From assembly GCA_965116935.1 (NCBI GenBank), contig OZ220737.1, positions 5,456,001-5,520,000 on the forward strand: a stretch of DNA of 64,000 nucleotides, written 5' to 3'. Position numbers and translations under genes: made by a program. This stretch comes from VXYL01 sp965116935. GTDB lineage: Bacteria > Pseudomonadota > Gammaproteobacteria > Pseudomonadales > Azotimanducaceae. How positions within the stretch are numbered: position 1 is the first letter of the stretch; each line of letters opens with the position of its first letter. A model generated the notes under the pieces. It saw only the letters and a program-made list of their open reading frames with translations. It was not told where the DNA came from and ran no database searches. Shown here in pieces: positions 29,081-38,567 of this stretch.

Positions 29081-30330
29081 GGCGCCGCCCCGCCGACGCG
29101 CCTTCGGCCCTTGCCGTGACACACCGGACAACGCCGTTCAAGCTGCTCGGCGAGGCTGGGCCCGCGGCGGCCGCGACTAAGCTCGACCAATCCCAAGGGC
29201 GACATGCCCGAGACGCGAGTCGCGGCAGGGTCGTCTGCCAAGCCCGCGCGCAATGCGTCCAGCACTTCTCGCCGGTGCCGGCGGCTCGGCATCTCGACGA
29301 AGTCGATGACAACGATGCCGCCGACGTTGCGCCGTCGCAGCTCGCGCGACAACGCCTCGGCCGCCTCGCGATTGACGCACGCCACATCGTCGTCGCCGGC
29401 CACGGCAAAGGTGCCGGAGTTGACGTCCACCGTGGTCATCGCCTCGGTGGCTTCGATGACGAGATGACCGCCGCAAGGTAGCGCCACGCGCGGCTCGAGC
29501 GCCGCGTCGATGGCACGCTCGACCCCGGCGGACTCGAACAGCGGCGTCGGACCCTCATGCAGGGCAAGGCGGGGGACGAGTTCCGGGGTGTGTTGGCGCA
29601 TGTAACGTTGGATTTGCGCAAACGTGCTTGGTTCGCTCACCGTCACCGCACCTGCGTTCGGCGCCAGATCGCGTACCGCCCGGAGCGGCAGCGGCAGATC
29701 CTGATGCAGCTCCTCGCCGACGCGGGCACGTCCGCGCGCCTCCTCCACGTCCGCCCAGAGCGACAGCAGGTGTCGCAATTCCGCCTCGATGGCGTCCCCG
29801 CCGGCGCCCAGCGCGGCGCTGCGGATGATGCAGCCGTGGGGCGTGCCGAGGGACTCGCGTGCCTCTTGCGTCAGGGCCCTCAGGCGTTGCTGTTCGTCGG
29901 CGTCGCCGATGCGCTGCGAAATCGCCACCCGGTCCTGCCCCGGAAGGAGCGCCAAACGCCGCCCTGGCAGGGTCGGCCGCATGGACAGGCGCGCGCCCTT
30001 GTCCCGTACGGGGTCGCGAATCACCTGCACCAGCACGTGCTCGCCGATGTGTAGCGCATCAGCGATTGCGCGGCCCGCTTTTGGGGTCTCGCGCACATCC
30101 AGCATGCCGGGTCGTTCGAGCCCCACCTCCACAAACGCCGCCTTGAGACCTGGAACGACCCGCCGCACGCGGCCGCGACGAATGCTGCCGACGAGGCTCG
30201 CCGCATCGTCTCGCTCGATCTGCACCTCGACCACTGCTTCGCCAAGACCGTCTCGACCGTTGCCGGCTCCTTGCAGAAGCGCGACCCGCGCCTCAAACCC
30301 GCGGTCCTCGATCAAAAGCCGCCCGGTCAC
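29077..30330 (-). CDS. rng: Ribonuclease G, short form ending at the zinc link
   Basis: Single-strand endoribonuclease for 5S/16S rRNA maturation and mRNA turnover. 417 residues against about 490 usually. S1-like domain ('GSIRRGRVRRVVPGLKAAFVEVGLERPGML' across 48-77), RNase H-like and 5'-sensor regions, and the DNase I-like domain with Mg ligands Asp302 ('TTVDVNSG') and Asp343 ('VVIDFVEM'). The zinc-link motif 'CPVCHGKG' (Cys401, Cys404) comes nine residues before the end, so the small C-terminal domain is absent. GTG start overlaps the maf stop. Confidence 0.9.
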   Translation of the reverse strand: MTGRLLIEDRGFEARVALLQGAGNGRDGLGEAVVEVQIERDDAASLVGSIRRGRVRRVVPGLKAAFVEVGLERPGMLDVRETPKAGRAIADALHIGEHVLVQVIRDPVRDKGARLSMRPTLPGRRLALLPGQDRVAISQRIGDADEQQRLRALTQEARESLGTPHGCIIRSAALGAGGDAIEAELRHLLSLWADVEEARGRARVGEELHQDLPLPLRAVRDLAPNAGAVTVSEPSTFAQIQRYMRQHTPELVPRLALHEGPTPLFESAGVERAIDAALEPRVALPCGGHLVIEATEAMTTVDVNSGTFAVAGDDDVACVNREAAEALSRELRRRNVGGIVVIDFVEMPSRRHRREVLDALRAGLADDPAATRVSGMSPLGLVELSRGRRGPSLAEQLERRCPVCHGKGRRRVGGAAP

Positions 30331-31013
30331 GCGCCGCGGCCCTGCAACTGACGGTCACTCGCGCGCCCTGAAGGGCGCGTTGACAGTTCGCTTGCGGGAA
30401 CTGCTGGCCTTCGAAAGCGCCAGGTTTCCACGCCGAGTTCGGTCAGTAGCCGTTCTAGTTCGTCGAGCGGCAGTCCGACGACGGCGCTCGGGCTGCCCTC
30501 GATGGCGCGCACGAAGATCGCGCCCAATCCTTGCAGGCCGTAGCCACCGGCCTTGTCGCGCGGCTCGCCGGTCGCCCAGTAGGCTGCCATCTCCGCTTCA
30601 GGCACGTCACGCAATGTCACACCAGCTTCCGCCAACGCCGTTCGGGAACGTCCCCCGCCAACCACCGCGACGCCGGTGAGCACCTGATGGCGCCGGCCGG
30701 CGAGGGTGCGGAACATGGTAAGGAAGTCGTCCCGTCCGGTCGGCTTGCCAAAGACATCGCCACCCGGCGACACGACGACGGTGTCCGCACCCACCACCAC
30801 GACCCGATGGTCGTCCCCAACGGCGCACGCAGCCTCGCCGGCCACTGCACGGGCCTTGTCGAGCGCGAGCCGCAGCACGAGATCGCGCGGGTTCTCGCCG
30901 GGATGGGGCGTCTCGTCGATGTTTGCCGGCGAGATGCGAAAGTCGAACCCCGCCTGCCGCATCAGGTCTCGTCGGCGGGCCGAGGCGGATGCAAGCACGA
31001 TGTGCGTCTTCAT
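30327..31013 (-). CDS. maf: Maf/YhdE nucleoside-triphosphate pyrophosphatase with repeat-encoded tail
   Basis: Hydrolyses (modified) dTTP/UTP-type nucleotides. The core starts 'MKTHIVLASASARRRDLM' with the phosphate-binding S-x-S-x-R-R, then 'VVVVGADTVVV' with the base Asp, 'GKPTGRDDFLTM', and 'AGGYGLQGLGAIFVRAIEGS'. The core ends near 'ELGVETWRF'; the last ~30 residues are encoded across a palindromic repeat (CGCGCCC-TGAA-GGGCGCG at 30362-30379), giving 228 residues against about 195 typical. Overlaps mreD and rng by four bases each. Confidence 0.9.
   Translation of the reverse strand: MKTHIVLASASARRRDLMRQAGFDFRISPANIDETPHPGENPRDLVLRLALDKARAVAGEAACAVGDDHRVVVVGADTVVVSPGGDVFGKPTGRDDFLTMFRTLAGRRHQVLTGVAVVGGGRSRTALAEAGVTLRDVPEAEMAAYWATGEPRDKAGGYGLQGLGAIFVRAIEGSPSAVVGLPLDELERLLTELGVETWRFRRPAVPASELSTRPSGRASDRQLQGRGA
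30362..30379. repeat. Palindrome CGCGCCC-TGAA-GGGCGCG inside the maf 3' end
   Basis: Identical hairpin core to 7478-7495, and followed by 'ttgacagttcgcttgcggg', similar to other intergenic copies. It lies within the coding frame of maf, unlike the other copies. Confidence 0.75.
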
Positions 31014-31504
31014 CGCACTGGAAACCGCCGTCGCAAGGCCGCGAGTGCCAGCGCCAAGACCGGGAACAAGAGCGCGGTGACGCCAGGCGCGGCGAGGAAC
31101 CAGAACGACGGCGTAGTGCCGAGCGCAAGCACCCGCGCCACCTCGCGCACAAGGGCCGCCAAGAGCAGTACCACCAAGGCGATGCCAGCCCGCTGCAGCA
31201 CCGAGTAGAGACGGATGCGCTCGTGCAGGACGTGGCCGCTGAATACGGCCCCGGCCATGCAAGCGCCGTTTAGGCCGAGCGGGTCGCCAACGAGGACATC
31301 GACCACGAAACCAAGCAGCCAAGCCTCCACCAGCCCCGTCCGCTCGGAAGCGGCAAAACTCCAATAGAACAACACGGCGACGATAAAGTCGGGACGGAGG
31401 TGGCCGACCCAGTCGGGAACCGAGGCGGGAAGATGCACCACACTCGCCAGCATGGCGACAAGCAACGTCGCGAAGATCAGCCAGCCGCCGCGGCGAGGAT
31501 TCAT
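31010..31504 (-). CDS. mreD: Rod shape-determining protein MreD
   Basis: Integral inner-membrane partner of MreB/MreC in the elongasome. 164 residues, about five hydrophobic helices, with 'RPDFIVAVLFYWSFAA' near the start and 'LLGFVVDVLVGDPLGLNG', the best conserved stretch of the family. Overlaps mreC (ATGA) upstream and maf downstream. Confidence 0.9.
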   Translation of the reverse strand: MNPRRGGWLIFATLLVAMLASVVHLPASVPDWVGHLRPDFIVAVLFYWSFAASERTGLVEAWLLGFVVDVLVGDPLGLNGACMAGAVFSGHVLHERIRLYSVLQRAGIALVVLLLAALVREVARVLALGTTPSFWFLAAPGVTALLFPVLALALAALRRRFPVR

Positions 31505-32283
31505 GCGTCGCCCTCACGCACCACCAGCACGTGGCGGGAACGGTCGAGGGCCGCGCTCGGCATCGCCTCCACCCGGGCGAAGTCGTCGCCGGGGTCGCGT
31601 ACCACTGACTGCACGATGCCCACCGGATAGCCGAACGGAAAGCGTCCCCCGAGACCGGAACTCACGAGCAGGTCGCCCGGAACGATGTCGGACGCAATGG
31701 GCACGCTCTCGAGCGTCAGGCGGTCGAACGCGCCGGTGCCGGCGGCGATGGAGCGCAGGTTGCTGCGGTTGACGTGCACCGGCACCGCATGGGTGGTGTC
31801 GGAGATCAAGAGCACCCTACTGGTGTTCGCCGCCGACTGCACCACCTGCCCGAACAGTCCGCCGGAATCCACCACCGCCTGCCCCGTGCTAACGGAATCG
31901 CCGAGCCCCTTGTCGATCACCACCTCGTGCCGGGCGGGATTGGGCAGGATGGCGATGATCTCCGCCACCAGCACGCCCTCGGGCAGGCTTTCCGTGGAGC
32001 CAAGCAAAGCGCGCAGACGGTCGTTTTCCGCCGCAAGGCCCCGGTAGCGGCCCGCAGTTCGCCTGAGTTCAACGAGTTCCGTCTCGAGCCGTTCGACGTC
32101 GGCGCGTAATCGAGCATGGCTGGAGAACAGCCGATGCATGCGGCTGCCCAACAGGTAGGGGGACTCGGCAACGTAGTAGAGGGGGGAAACTCCGGTGGTC
32201 AGTGCGCCGCGCAAGGGCTTGAGGGTCGTCGTACCGCTGTCCACCGCGACTAGCGCGCCTGAAGCGACGCAAAGCCCGGCCAA
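31501..32283 (-). CDS. mreC: Rod shape-determining protein MreC (true start probably further upstream)
   Basis: Bitopic periplasmic scaffold of the elongasome. A coiled coil is seen at 'RLRADVERLETELVELRR', then the beta-domain with 'HEVVIDKGLGDSVSTGQAVV', 'RVLLISDTTHAVPV' and 'VSSGLGGRFPFGYPVGIV'. TTG 32283 is the first ordinary start codon but leaves only part of the membrane anchor. In frame upstream lies 'KSLFVRRSISGYVL', which matches usual MreC N-termini; it would need a rare start such as ATC 32325 or CTG 32316. 260 residues as written. Confidence 0.9.
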   Translation of the reverse strand: MAGLCVASGALVAVDSGTTTLKPLRGALTTGVSPLYYVAESPYLLGSRMHRLFSSHARLRADVERLETELVELRRTAGRYRGLAAENDRLRALLGSTESLPEGVLVAEIIAILPNPARHEVVIDKGLGDSVSTGQAVVDSGGLFGQVVQSAANTSRVLLISDTTHAVPVHVNRSNLRSIAAGTGAFDRLTLESVPIASDIVPGDLLVSSGLGGRFPFGYPVGIVQSVVRDPGDDFARVEAMPSAALDRSRHVLVVREGDA

Positions 32284-32405
32284 GACGTAGCCGGAAATGC
32301 TTCTGCGAACAAACAGGCTCTTGATGACAACACCCGGCTTGGGATGGTTAACGGAACGGTTATCTAGAGATCGAGCGCGCCTCCGGCTTGGGCTGCGTTT
32401 GGGGT

Positions 32406-33449
32406 CTAGGTGGAGAGCAGATCGGCGGTGGCGTTGCGGTCCATCATGTCGAGCGCCATGCCGCCACCGCGGGCGACGCAGGTGAGCGGGTCTTCGGCGA
32501 TGATGACCGGTAGGCCGGTTTCCTCCTTCAGCAGCACGTCAAGATCCTTCAGCAACGCGCCGCCGCCCGTGAGCACAATGCCGGTTTCCGATATGTCGGC
32601 CGCGAGTTCCGGGGGCGTCCGCTCGAGGGCATTCTTCACCGCCTGGACAATGATGGAGAGGGGCTCCTGCAAGGCTTCGAGCACCTCGTTGCTGTTCAGG
32701 GTGAAGCTGCGCGGCACGCCCTCGGCGAGGTTGCGGCCCCGCACGTCCACTTCGTTGACCTCCACTTCCTGCGGGTAGGCGACGCCGATTTCCTGCTTGA
32801 TCCGCTCCGCCGTGGCCTCGCCGATGAGGCTGCCTTGGGTGCGGCGCACGTAGGCGATGATGGCGTCGTCAAAGCGGTCGCCACCGACCCTCACGGTGTC
32901 GGAATAGACCACGCCGTTGAGCGAAATGATGGCGATTTCCGTGGTGCCGCCGCCGATGTCCACCACCATCGTGCCAACCGCCTCGTGTACCGGCAGTCCG
33001 GCACCGATGGCCGCCGCCATGGGCTCCTCGATCAGGCGCACCTCGCGCGAGCCAGCCCACTGCGCCGATTCGCGAATGGCGCGTCGCTCAACTTCGGTGG
33101 ACTTGCAGGGAACGCATATGAGCACGCGCGGACTGGGGCGGATGAGTGCCTCGTCATGCACCCGATGGATGAAGTAGCTGAGCATCTTTTCGGTGACGAC
33201 GAAGTCGGCAATCACGCCGTCCTTCAAGGGGCGGATGGCGGTGATGTTGCCGGGCGTTCGACCCAGCATCCGCTTGGCCTCGATGCCCACTGCGGCCACT
33301 TGCTTCTGGGCGCCGTTGTTGCGGATGGCGACGACGGACGGCTCGTTCAGGACGATGCCCTGTTCCTTGACATAGATTAGCGTGTTGGCCGTGCCAAGGT
33401 CGATTGACATATCGCGCGAGAAGAGTCCGCGCAAGCCCTTGAAGATCAC
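32406..33449 (-). CDS. mreB: Rod shape-determining actin homologue MreB
   Basis: Cytoplasmic actin-like filament that directs cell-wall elongation. From GTG 33449 it is 347 residues, the same length as E. coli MreB. Visible are 'DLGTANTLIYVKEQGIVLNE' (phosphate 1), 'MVVDIGGGTTEIAIISLNG' (phosphate 2), 'GEATAERIKQEIG', and 'GIVLTGGGALLKDLD' (adenosine motif). Upstream residues in the same frame are repeat DNA and are excluded. First gene of the mreBCD-maf-rng-yhdP-tldD-pmbA series; its promoter should lie in 33450-33812, shared with divergent gatC. Confidence 0.96.
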   Translation of the reverse strand: MIFKGLRGLFSRDMSIDLGTANTLIYVKEQGIVLNEPSVVAIRNNGAQKQVAAVGIEAKRMLGRTPGNITAIRPLKDGVIADFVVTEKMLSYFIHRVHDEALIRPSPRVLICVPCKSTEVERRAIRESAQWAGSREVRLIEEPMAAAIGAGLPVHEAVGTMVVDIGGGTTEIAIISLNGVVYSDTVRVGGDRFDDAIIAYVRRTQGSLIGEATAERIKQEIGVAYPQEVEVNEVDVRGRNLAEGVPRSFTLNSNEVLEALQEPLSIIVQAVKNALERTPPELAADISETGIVLTGGGALLKDLDVLLKEETGLPVIIAEDPLTCVARGGGMALDMMDRNATADLLST

Positions 33450-33529
33450 CTTAGTCGCGGCGCCTCGACGTGAAAGGCGAACTTTACCACGCTTGCCAAG
33501 CCCTCGGTGGGCGGATTGGCGCGGTTTTG

Positions 33530-33735
33530 CTAGCAATCTGTCGGCATTCGGACGGCGCAAGCCGGCCGAATGCCGACTTACGTGATAGGACGGCTTGGGC
33601 TGGGGCAAGAAGCGTCGTCCGAAGGCAACGGTTCTTGTGCGCTAACGACCCCTTTACAAGCGGCCCCTTTCGCCGAGCGGGCAACGCTCTACAGCGTCTG
33701 TGCGCTGGCGCCCTGAGGGCGCGTTGGCAGTCGGA
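33530..33735. repeat. Palindromic repeats between mreB and gatC
   Basis: CGGCATTCGG...CCGAATGCCG palindrome at about 33541-33575, then 33591-33646, close to the reverse complement of 2843-2899, then a 'gcgccctgagggcgcg' hairpin at about 33708-33724. These fill most of the 363-base divergent intergenic region that must also contain promoters for mreB and gatCAB. Confidence 0.75.
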
Positions 33736-33812
33736 CTTTGCTGTTGCGGGTTGTTTACGGGGCTGCTTTCGCCTTCAATTGCGGCGCGCACACATGGAGC
33801 GACTGCGGCGAG

Positions 33813-34094
33813 ATGGATTCGGAAACGCTAGAGAAGCTGATGCGGCTGTCCGCGCTGGAGCTCGACGAGGACGCGCGCGCACGGGTAGTGCGCGACTTGG
33901 GCCGCATCGTTGCACTCATCGACGAGATGCAATCTGTCGATACCGAGGGGGTAGAACCTCTGGCGCATCCGCTCGATGCCGTGCAGCCGCTCAGACCCGA
34001 CCGGGCCGATCCAAACGTGGACCGGGCGACGCTGCAGCAGGGCGCTCCCGCCACGCGGGACGGTCTCTACCTGGTGCCGCGCGTTGTCGAATAG
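33813..34094 (+). CDS. gatC: Asp/Glu-tRNA amidotransferase subunit C
   Basis: 93-residue clamp subunit that stabilises GatA-GatB. Starts 'MDSETLEKLMRLSALELDE' and contains 'LGRIVALIDEMQSVDTEGVEPLAHP', matching the family. ATG 33813 after ggcgag. Followed four bases later by gatA in one operon. Confidence 0.93.
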   Translation: MDSETLEKLMRLSALELDEDARARVVRDLGRIVALIDEMQSVDTEGVEPLAHPLDAVQPLRPDRADPNVDRATLQQGAPATRDGLYLVPRVVE

Positions 34095-34098
34095 CGCG

Positions 34099-35562
<1,464 letters not shown>

Positions 35563-37005
35563 GTGAGCACACAGTGGGAAAGCGTGATCGGGCTCGAGGT
35601 GCACGTTCAGCTCGCCACCGAGTCGAAGATCTTCTCCGACGCGCCGGTGGCCGCTGGCGGCGACCCCAACAGCCGCGCCTGCGGAGTGGACCTGGGCCTC
35701 CCTGGCGTCCTGCCGGTGCTGAACGAGAGCGCACTCGGCATGGCGCTGACGTTCGGCCTTGCCGTGGATGGCGAGATCGCCCGCGAATGCCGCTTCGACC
35801 GCAAGAATTACTTCTATCCCGACCTGCCAAAGGGCTATCAAATCAGTCAGTTGGACGAACCCGTGGTGAGCGGCGGGCATCTCGACATCGACCTCGGCGA
35901 CGGCCGCAGTCGGCGCATCCACCTGACCCGCGCGCACCTCGAGGAAGATGCCGGCAAGTCGGTGCATGATGCCTACGCCGGCCTTTCCGGCATCGACCTC
36001 AACCGCGCCGGCACGCCGCTGCTTGAGGTGGTGTCGGAACCGGAACTCACGAGCCCCGAAGAGGCGGCACAGTACTTTCGCGCCCTGCACTCGCTGGTAC
36101 GGGCGCTCGGCATCTGCGACGGCAATCTCAACGAAGGCTCCATGCGCTGCGACGCCAACATCTCCATTCGCCCAAAGGGGGACAAGGAGCTTGGCGAGCG
36201 CACAGAGATCAAGAACATCAACTCCTTCCGCTTCGTCGAGCGCGCGCTCGCCTTCGAGATCGAGCGCCAGATTGGCGTCGTCGAAGCCGGTGGCGAGGTG
36301 GTGCGGGAAACGCGCCTCTACGACGCCGAACGCGACGAAACCCGGCCCATGCGCGGCAAGGAAACCTCGGAGGATTACCGCTACTTCCCGGACCCGGACC
36401 TACTCCCCGTGCTGGTCACCGACGCCATGCTGCAGGAGGCCCGCGCCCGCCTGCCCGAGCTGCCAGCCGCCAAGCGTGAGCGCTACGCCCGCGACTTCGC
36501 CCTTGACGACTATGCCTGCACCCGCCTCACGGGCGATCCAGACCTCGCCCGCTACTTCGAGGCCGTCACCGCCACCGGCGTCGAACCCCGCCAAGCGGCC
36601 AATTGGGTACTCGGCGAAGTGAGCGCCGCCCTCAACCGCGACGAACGCGCCCCCCACGACATCCCCGTTCCGGCAGAAGGGCTCGGCACCCTCATCGCCC
36701 GCGTCGACGAAGGCGTAATCTCCGGCGCCGCCGCCCGCACCGTTCTCGCCACCCTCTGGCAAGAGGGCGGCGACGTGGACGCGCACATCGCGGGCTCGGG
36801 CCTCGCGCAACTCAACGACGACGACGAGCTACGCCGCCTCGCCCAAGAAGCAGTAGAAAGCCACCCCGACCAAGCCGCCCAATACCGCGCCGGCAAAGCG
36901 AAACTCCTCGGCTTCTTCGTCGGCCAGGTCATGAAAGCGAGCCAGGGCAAGGCCAACCCGCGCCAAGTGAACGAACTTCTACGCCAACTCCTAGCCGACG
37001 CCTAA
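35563..37005 (+). CDS. gatB: Asp/Glu-tRNA amidotransferase subunit B
   Basis: tRNA-binding kinase/transamidase subunit, 480 residues. 'WESVIGLEVHVQLATESKIF' opens the cradle domain; 'CRFDRKNYFYPDLPKGYQIS' is the conserved core; 'GKETSEDYRYFPDPDL' and the C-terminal YqeY-like tail ('LLGFFVGQVMKASQGKANP') complete it. GTG start directly after gatA. Downstream is a 283-base gap with palindromic repeats. Confidence 0.96.
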   Translation: MSTQWESVIGLEVHVQLATESKIFSDAPVAAGGDPNSRACGVDLGLPGVLPVLNESALGMALTFGLAVDGEIARECRFDRKNYFYPDLPKGYQISQLDEPVVSGGHLDIDLGDGRSRRIHLTRAHLEEDAGKSVHDAYAGLSGIDLNRAGTPLLEVVSEPELTSPEEAAQYFRALHSLVRALGICDGNLNEGSMRCDANISIRPKGDKELGERTEIKNINSFRFVERALAFEIERQIGVVEAGGEVVRETRLYDAERDETRPMRGKETSEDYRYFPDPDLLPVLVTDAMLQEARARLPELPAAKRERYARDFALDDYACTRLTGDPDLARYFEAVTATGVEPRQAANWVLGEVSAALNRDERAPHDIPVPAEGLGTLIARVDEGVISGAAARTVLATLWQEGGDVDAHIAGSGLAQLNDDDELRRLAQEAVESHPDQAAQYRAGKAKLLGFFVGQVMKASQGKANPRQVNELLRQLLADA

Positions 37006-37109
37006 AGCCCCACCCCGGCGTCGCCAAGGAGACGCGCCTTACAGCGCGAGCGAGGGCGACACGCCCACGCCCCAAGCAAGGCCCTCGCAAGGCACCGCCA
37101 ATCCGTGTG

Positions 37110-37160
37110 GGGCGGGCCCTTGGAGGGAAGGCATTCTGTTCCCTGGTGCGCGCAAGCGCG
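37110..37160. repeat. Degenerate 'gggaaggca' palindrome downstream of gatB
   Basis: 'gcgggcccttggagggaagg' followed by 'cattctgttccctgg' is an imperfect copy of the hairpin at 7335-7355; the right arm has lost bases. No gene is seen in 37006-37288. Confidence 0.55.
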
Positions 37161-37288
37161 CCGTCCGAGGGCGAAAGACGCCCCTTCCGGCGCGCAGCGG
37201 CACGCGGTTGACACGCCGAAACCGCCGTGGCGCAATACGAGCACACGGCTCGAATGCGATCTTGGAGCCACACCAAGGTAATCCCATC

Positions 37289-38419
37289 GTGAGCGGACCC
37301 GCGACCAAGAGTGATGTGCGCTGGTGCCGGGAGTTCCAGAGCGCCGCGAGTTTTTCCGAGGACCTTGGTGGTTTGGGTGCGTATGTGGCACCGCGCCGGG
37401 GACCATCGAGTCAGCTACAGGGCCAGAAGGAAGACTACGTCCTCCGCCGCGTGCTCGTCGCATTGCATCGCGCGAACCGGCTCAACCATCCACTCACGAT
37501 CTGGGCGCAGGACCAATGTGCACCAGACTTCGTCATCCAAGATAGCCGTGGCGAGTGGGGCCTGGAGGTAACGGAAGCAGGTTCTGCGCCAATACACAAG
37601 CGCAGAACCGAGGTGGCACGACTTGACGGCCCCGCAAGCGAAGAGCATTTGGTGCCTCTCGGGCAGAGAAGGGAAGCGCTAGCCGAAGCGCTCAAGAAAA
37701 AAACCGGAAAGCTGAACAAGGACTACGCCAACCGTCGAGAGTTTCCGACGATGTGCGATCTCGTGGTGTACGACAACTGCAACGCATATTCGGACATCGG
37801 CCACGACCTTTCAGATGCGCGCGAGGTTCGCGACGCCCCGATTATCGAAGGCGACTTTCCCACTCTCAGCGAATTCCGCGAAGTTTTCCTGCTGCGCGAG
37901 GACGGTCGGACCGTCTACTTCGACCTGCTTGGCTCTTGCCAGGAGGTCGACATCGGCACCGACTACAACATCGACTTTGCCGAGTGGATTGCCGAACAGG
38001 TGGAGCTGCTCCGGGCGGGCAGATCGACTGAGCTCGACATCGAGGAGCTGACCGAGGAGTTGCTTGCGTTGGCGAAGCGAGACAGGCGTTCTCTTCGTAG
38101 CCATTTGCAGGTGCTCATGCACCATCTCCTGAAGTGGCAAGCACAGCCAGACAACCGGTCATCGAGCTGGGAGGGCTCGATACGGAACGCACGGGACGAG
38201 ATACAAGGGATACTGGAAGACTCGCCAAGCCTGTGGGGAGATCTGGGCGCCGGCGTGCATGACGTGTACCAAAAGGCCAGGCTTTATGCTGCCAAGGACA
38301 CGGGCCTTGCGATCGACAAGTTTCCAGAGGAGTGCCCATTTATTGCCGATGGGACGGATGAGCGCATGATGCGAGATGGCGCTCTTGAGTTCCTGAACCC
38401 CGAGTGGTTGCCCGAATAG
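37289..38419 (+). CDS. PD-(D/E)xK nuclease-like domain fused to DUF29
   Basis: 376 residues from GTG 37289 (aagg at 37274). Residues 226-351 are a DUF29 domain: 'YNIDFAEWIAEQVELLRAGR', 'ELDIEELTEELLALAK', 'HLLKWQAQP', 'SSSWEGSIRNAR' and 'FPEECPF' all match the family. Residues 45-215 resemble a restriction-type fold: a helix, then 'APDFVIQDSRGEWGLEVTEA' with Asp80 and Glu93 spaced like PD...E-x-T, and a Lys-rich helix 'LAEALKKKTGKLNKDY'. DUF29 has no established function to my knowledge; the nuclease call is by pattern only. Flanked by repeats on the left and pilD on the right, alone in its transcript. Confidence 0.7.
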   Translation: MSGPATKSDVRWCREFQSAASFSEDLGGLGAYVAPRRGPSSQLQGQKEDYVLRRVLVALHRANRLNHPLTIWAQDQCAPDFVIQDSRGEWGLEVTEAGSAPIHKRRTEVARLDGPASEEHLVPLGQRREALAEALKKKTGKLNKDYANRREFPTMCDLVVYDNCNAYSDIGHDLSDAREVRDAPIIEGDFPTLSEFREVFLLREDGRTVYFDLLGSCQEVDIGTDYNIDFAEWIAEQVELLRAGRSTELDIEELTEELLALAKRDRRSLRSHLQVLMHHLLKWQAQPDNRSSSWEGSIRNARDEIQGILEDSPSLWGDLGAGVHDVYQKARLYAAKDTGLAIDKFPEECPFIADGTDERMMRDGALEFLNPEWLPE

Positions 38420-38567
38420 CGGGCCGTTCCACTCCCCCGAGACCGCCCCTCGCTACCCCTTCGGCCAATGGTGCGACGCCGAACGTCGCATCTGGGCAGG
38501 GATTGCATCCTTCCATCGCGTCCCAAAGCCGTTCCCTGCGGCACACAAATCCGCCACCATCGACGCA

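Noticed and set aside
33450..33608. Longer N-terminus for MreB
   Set aside because: Repeat-derived residues; GTG 33449 gives the standard 347-residue protein.
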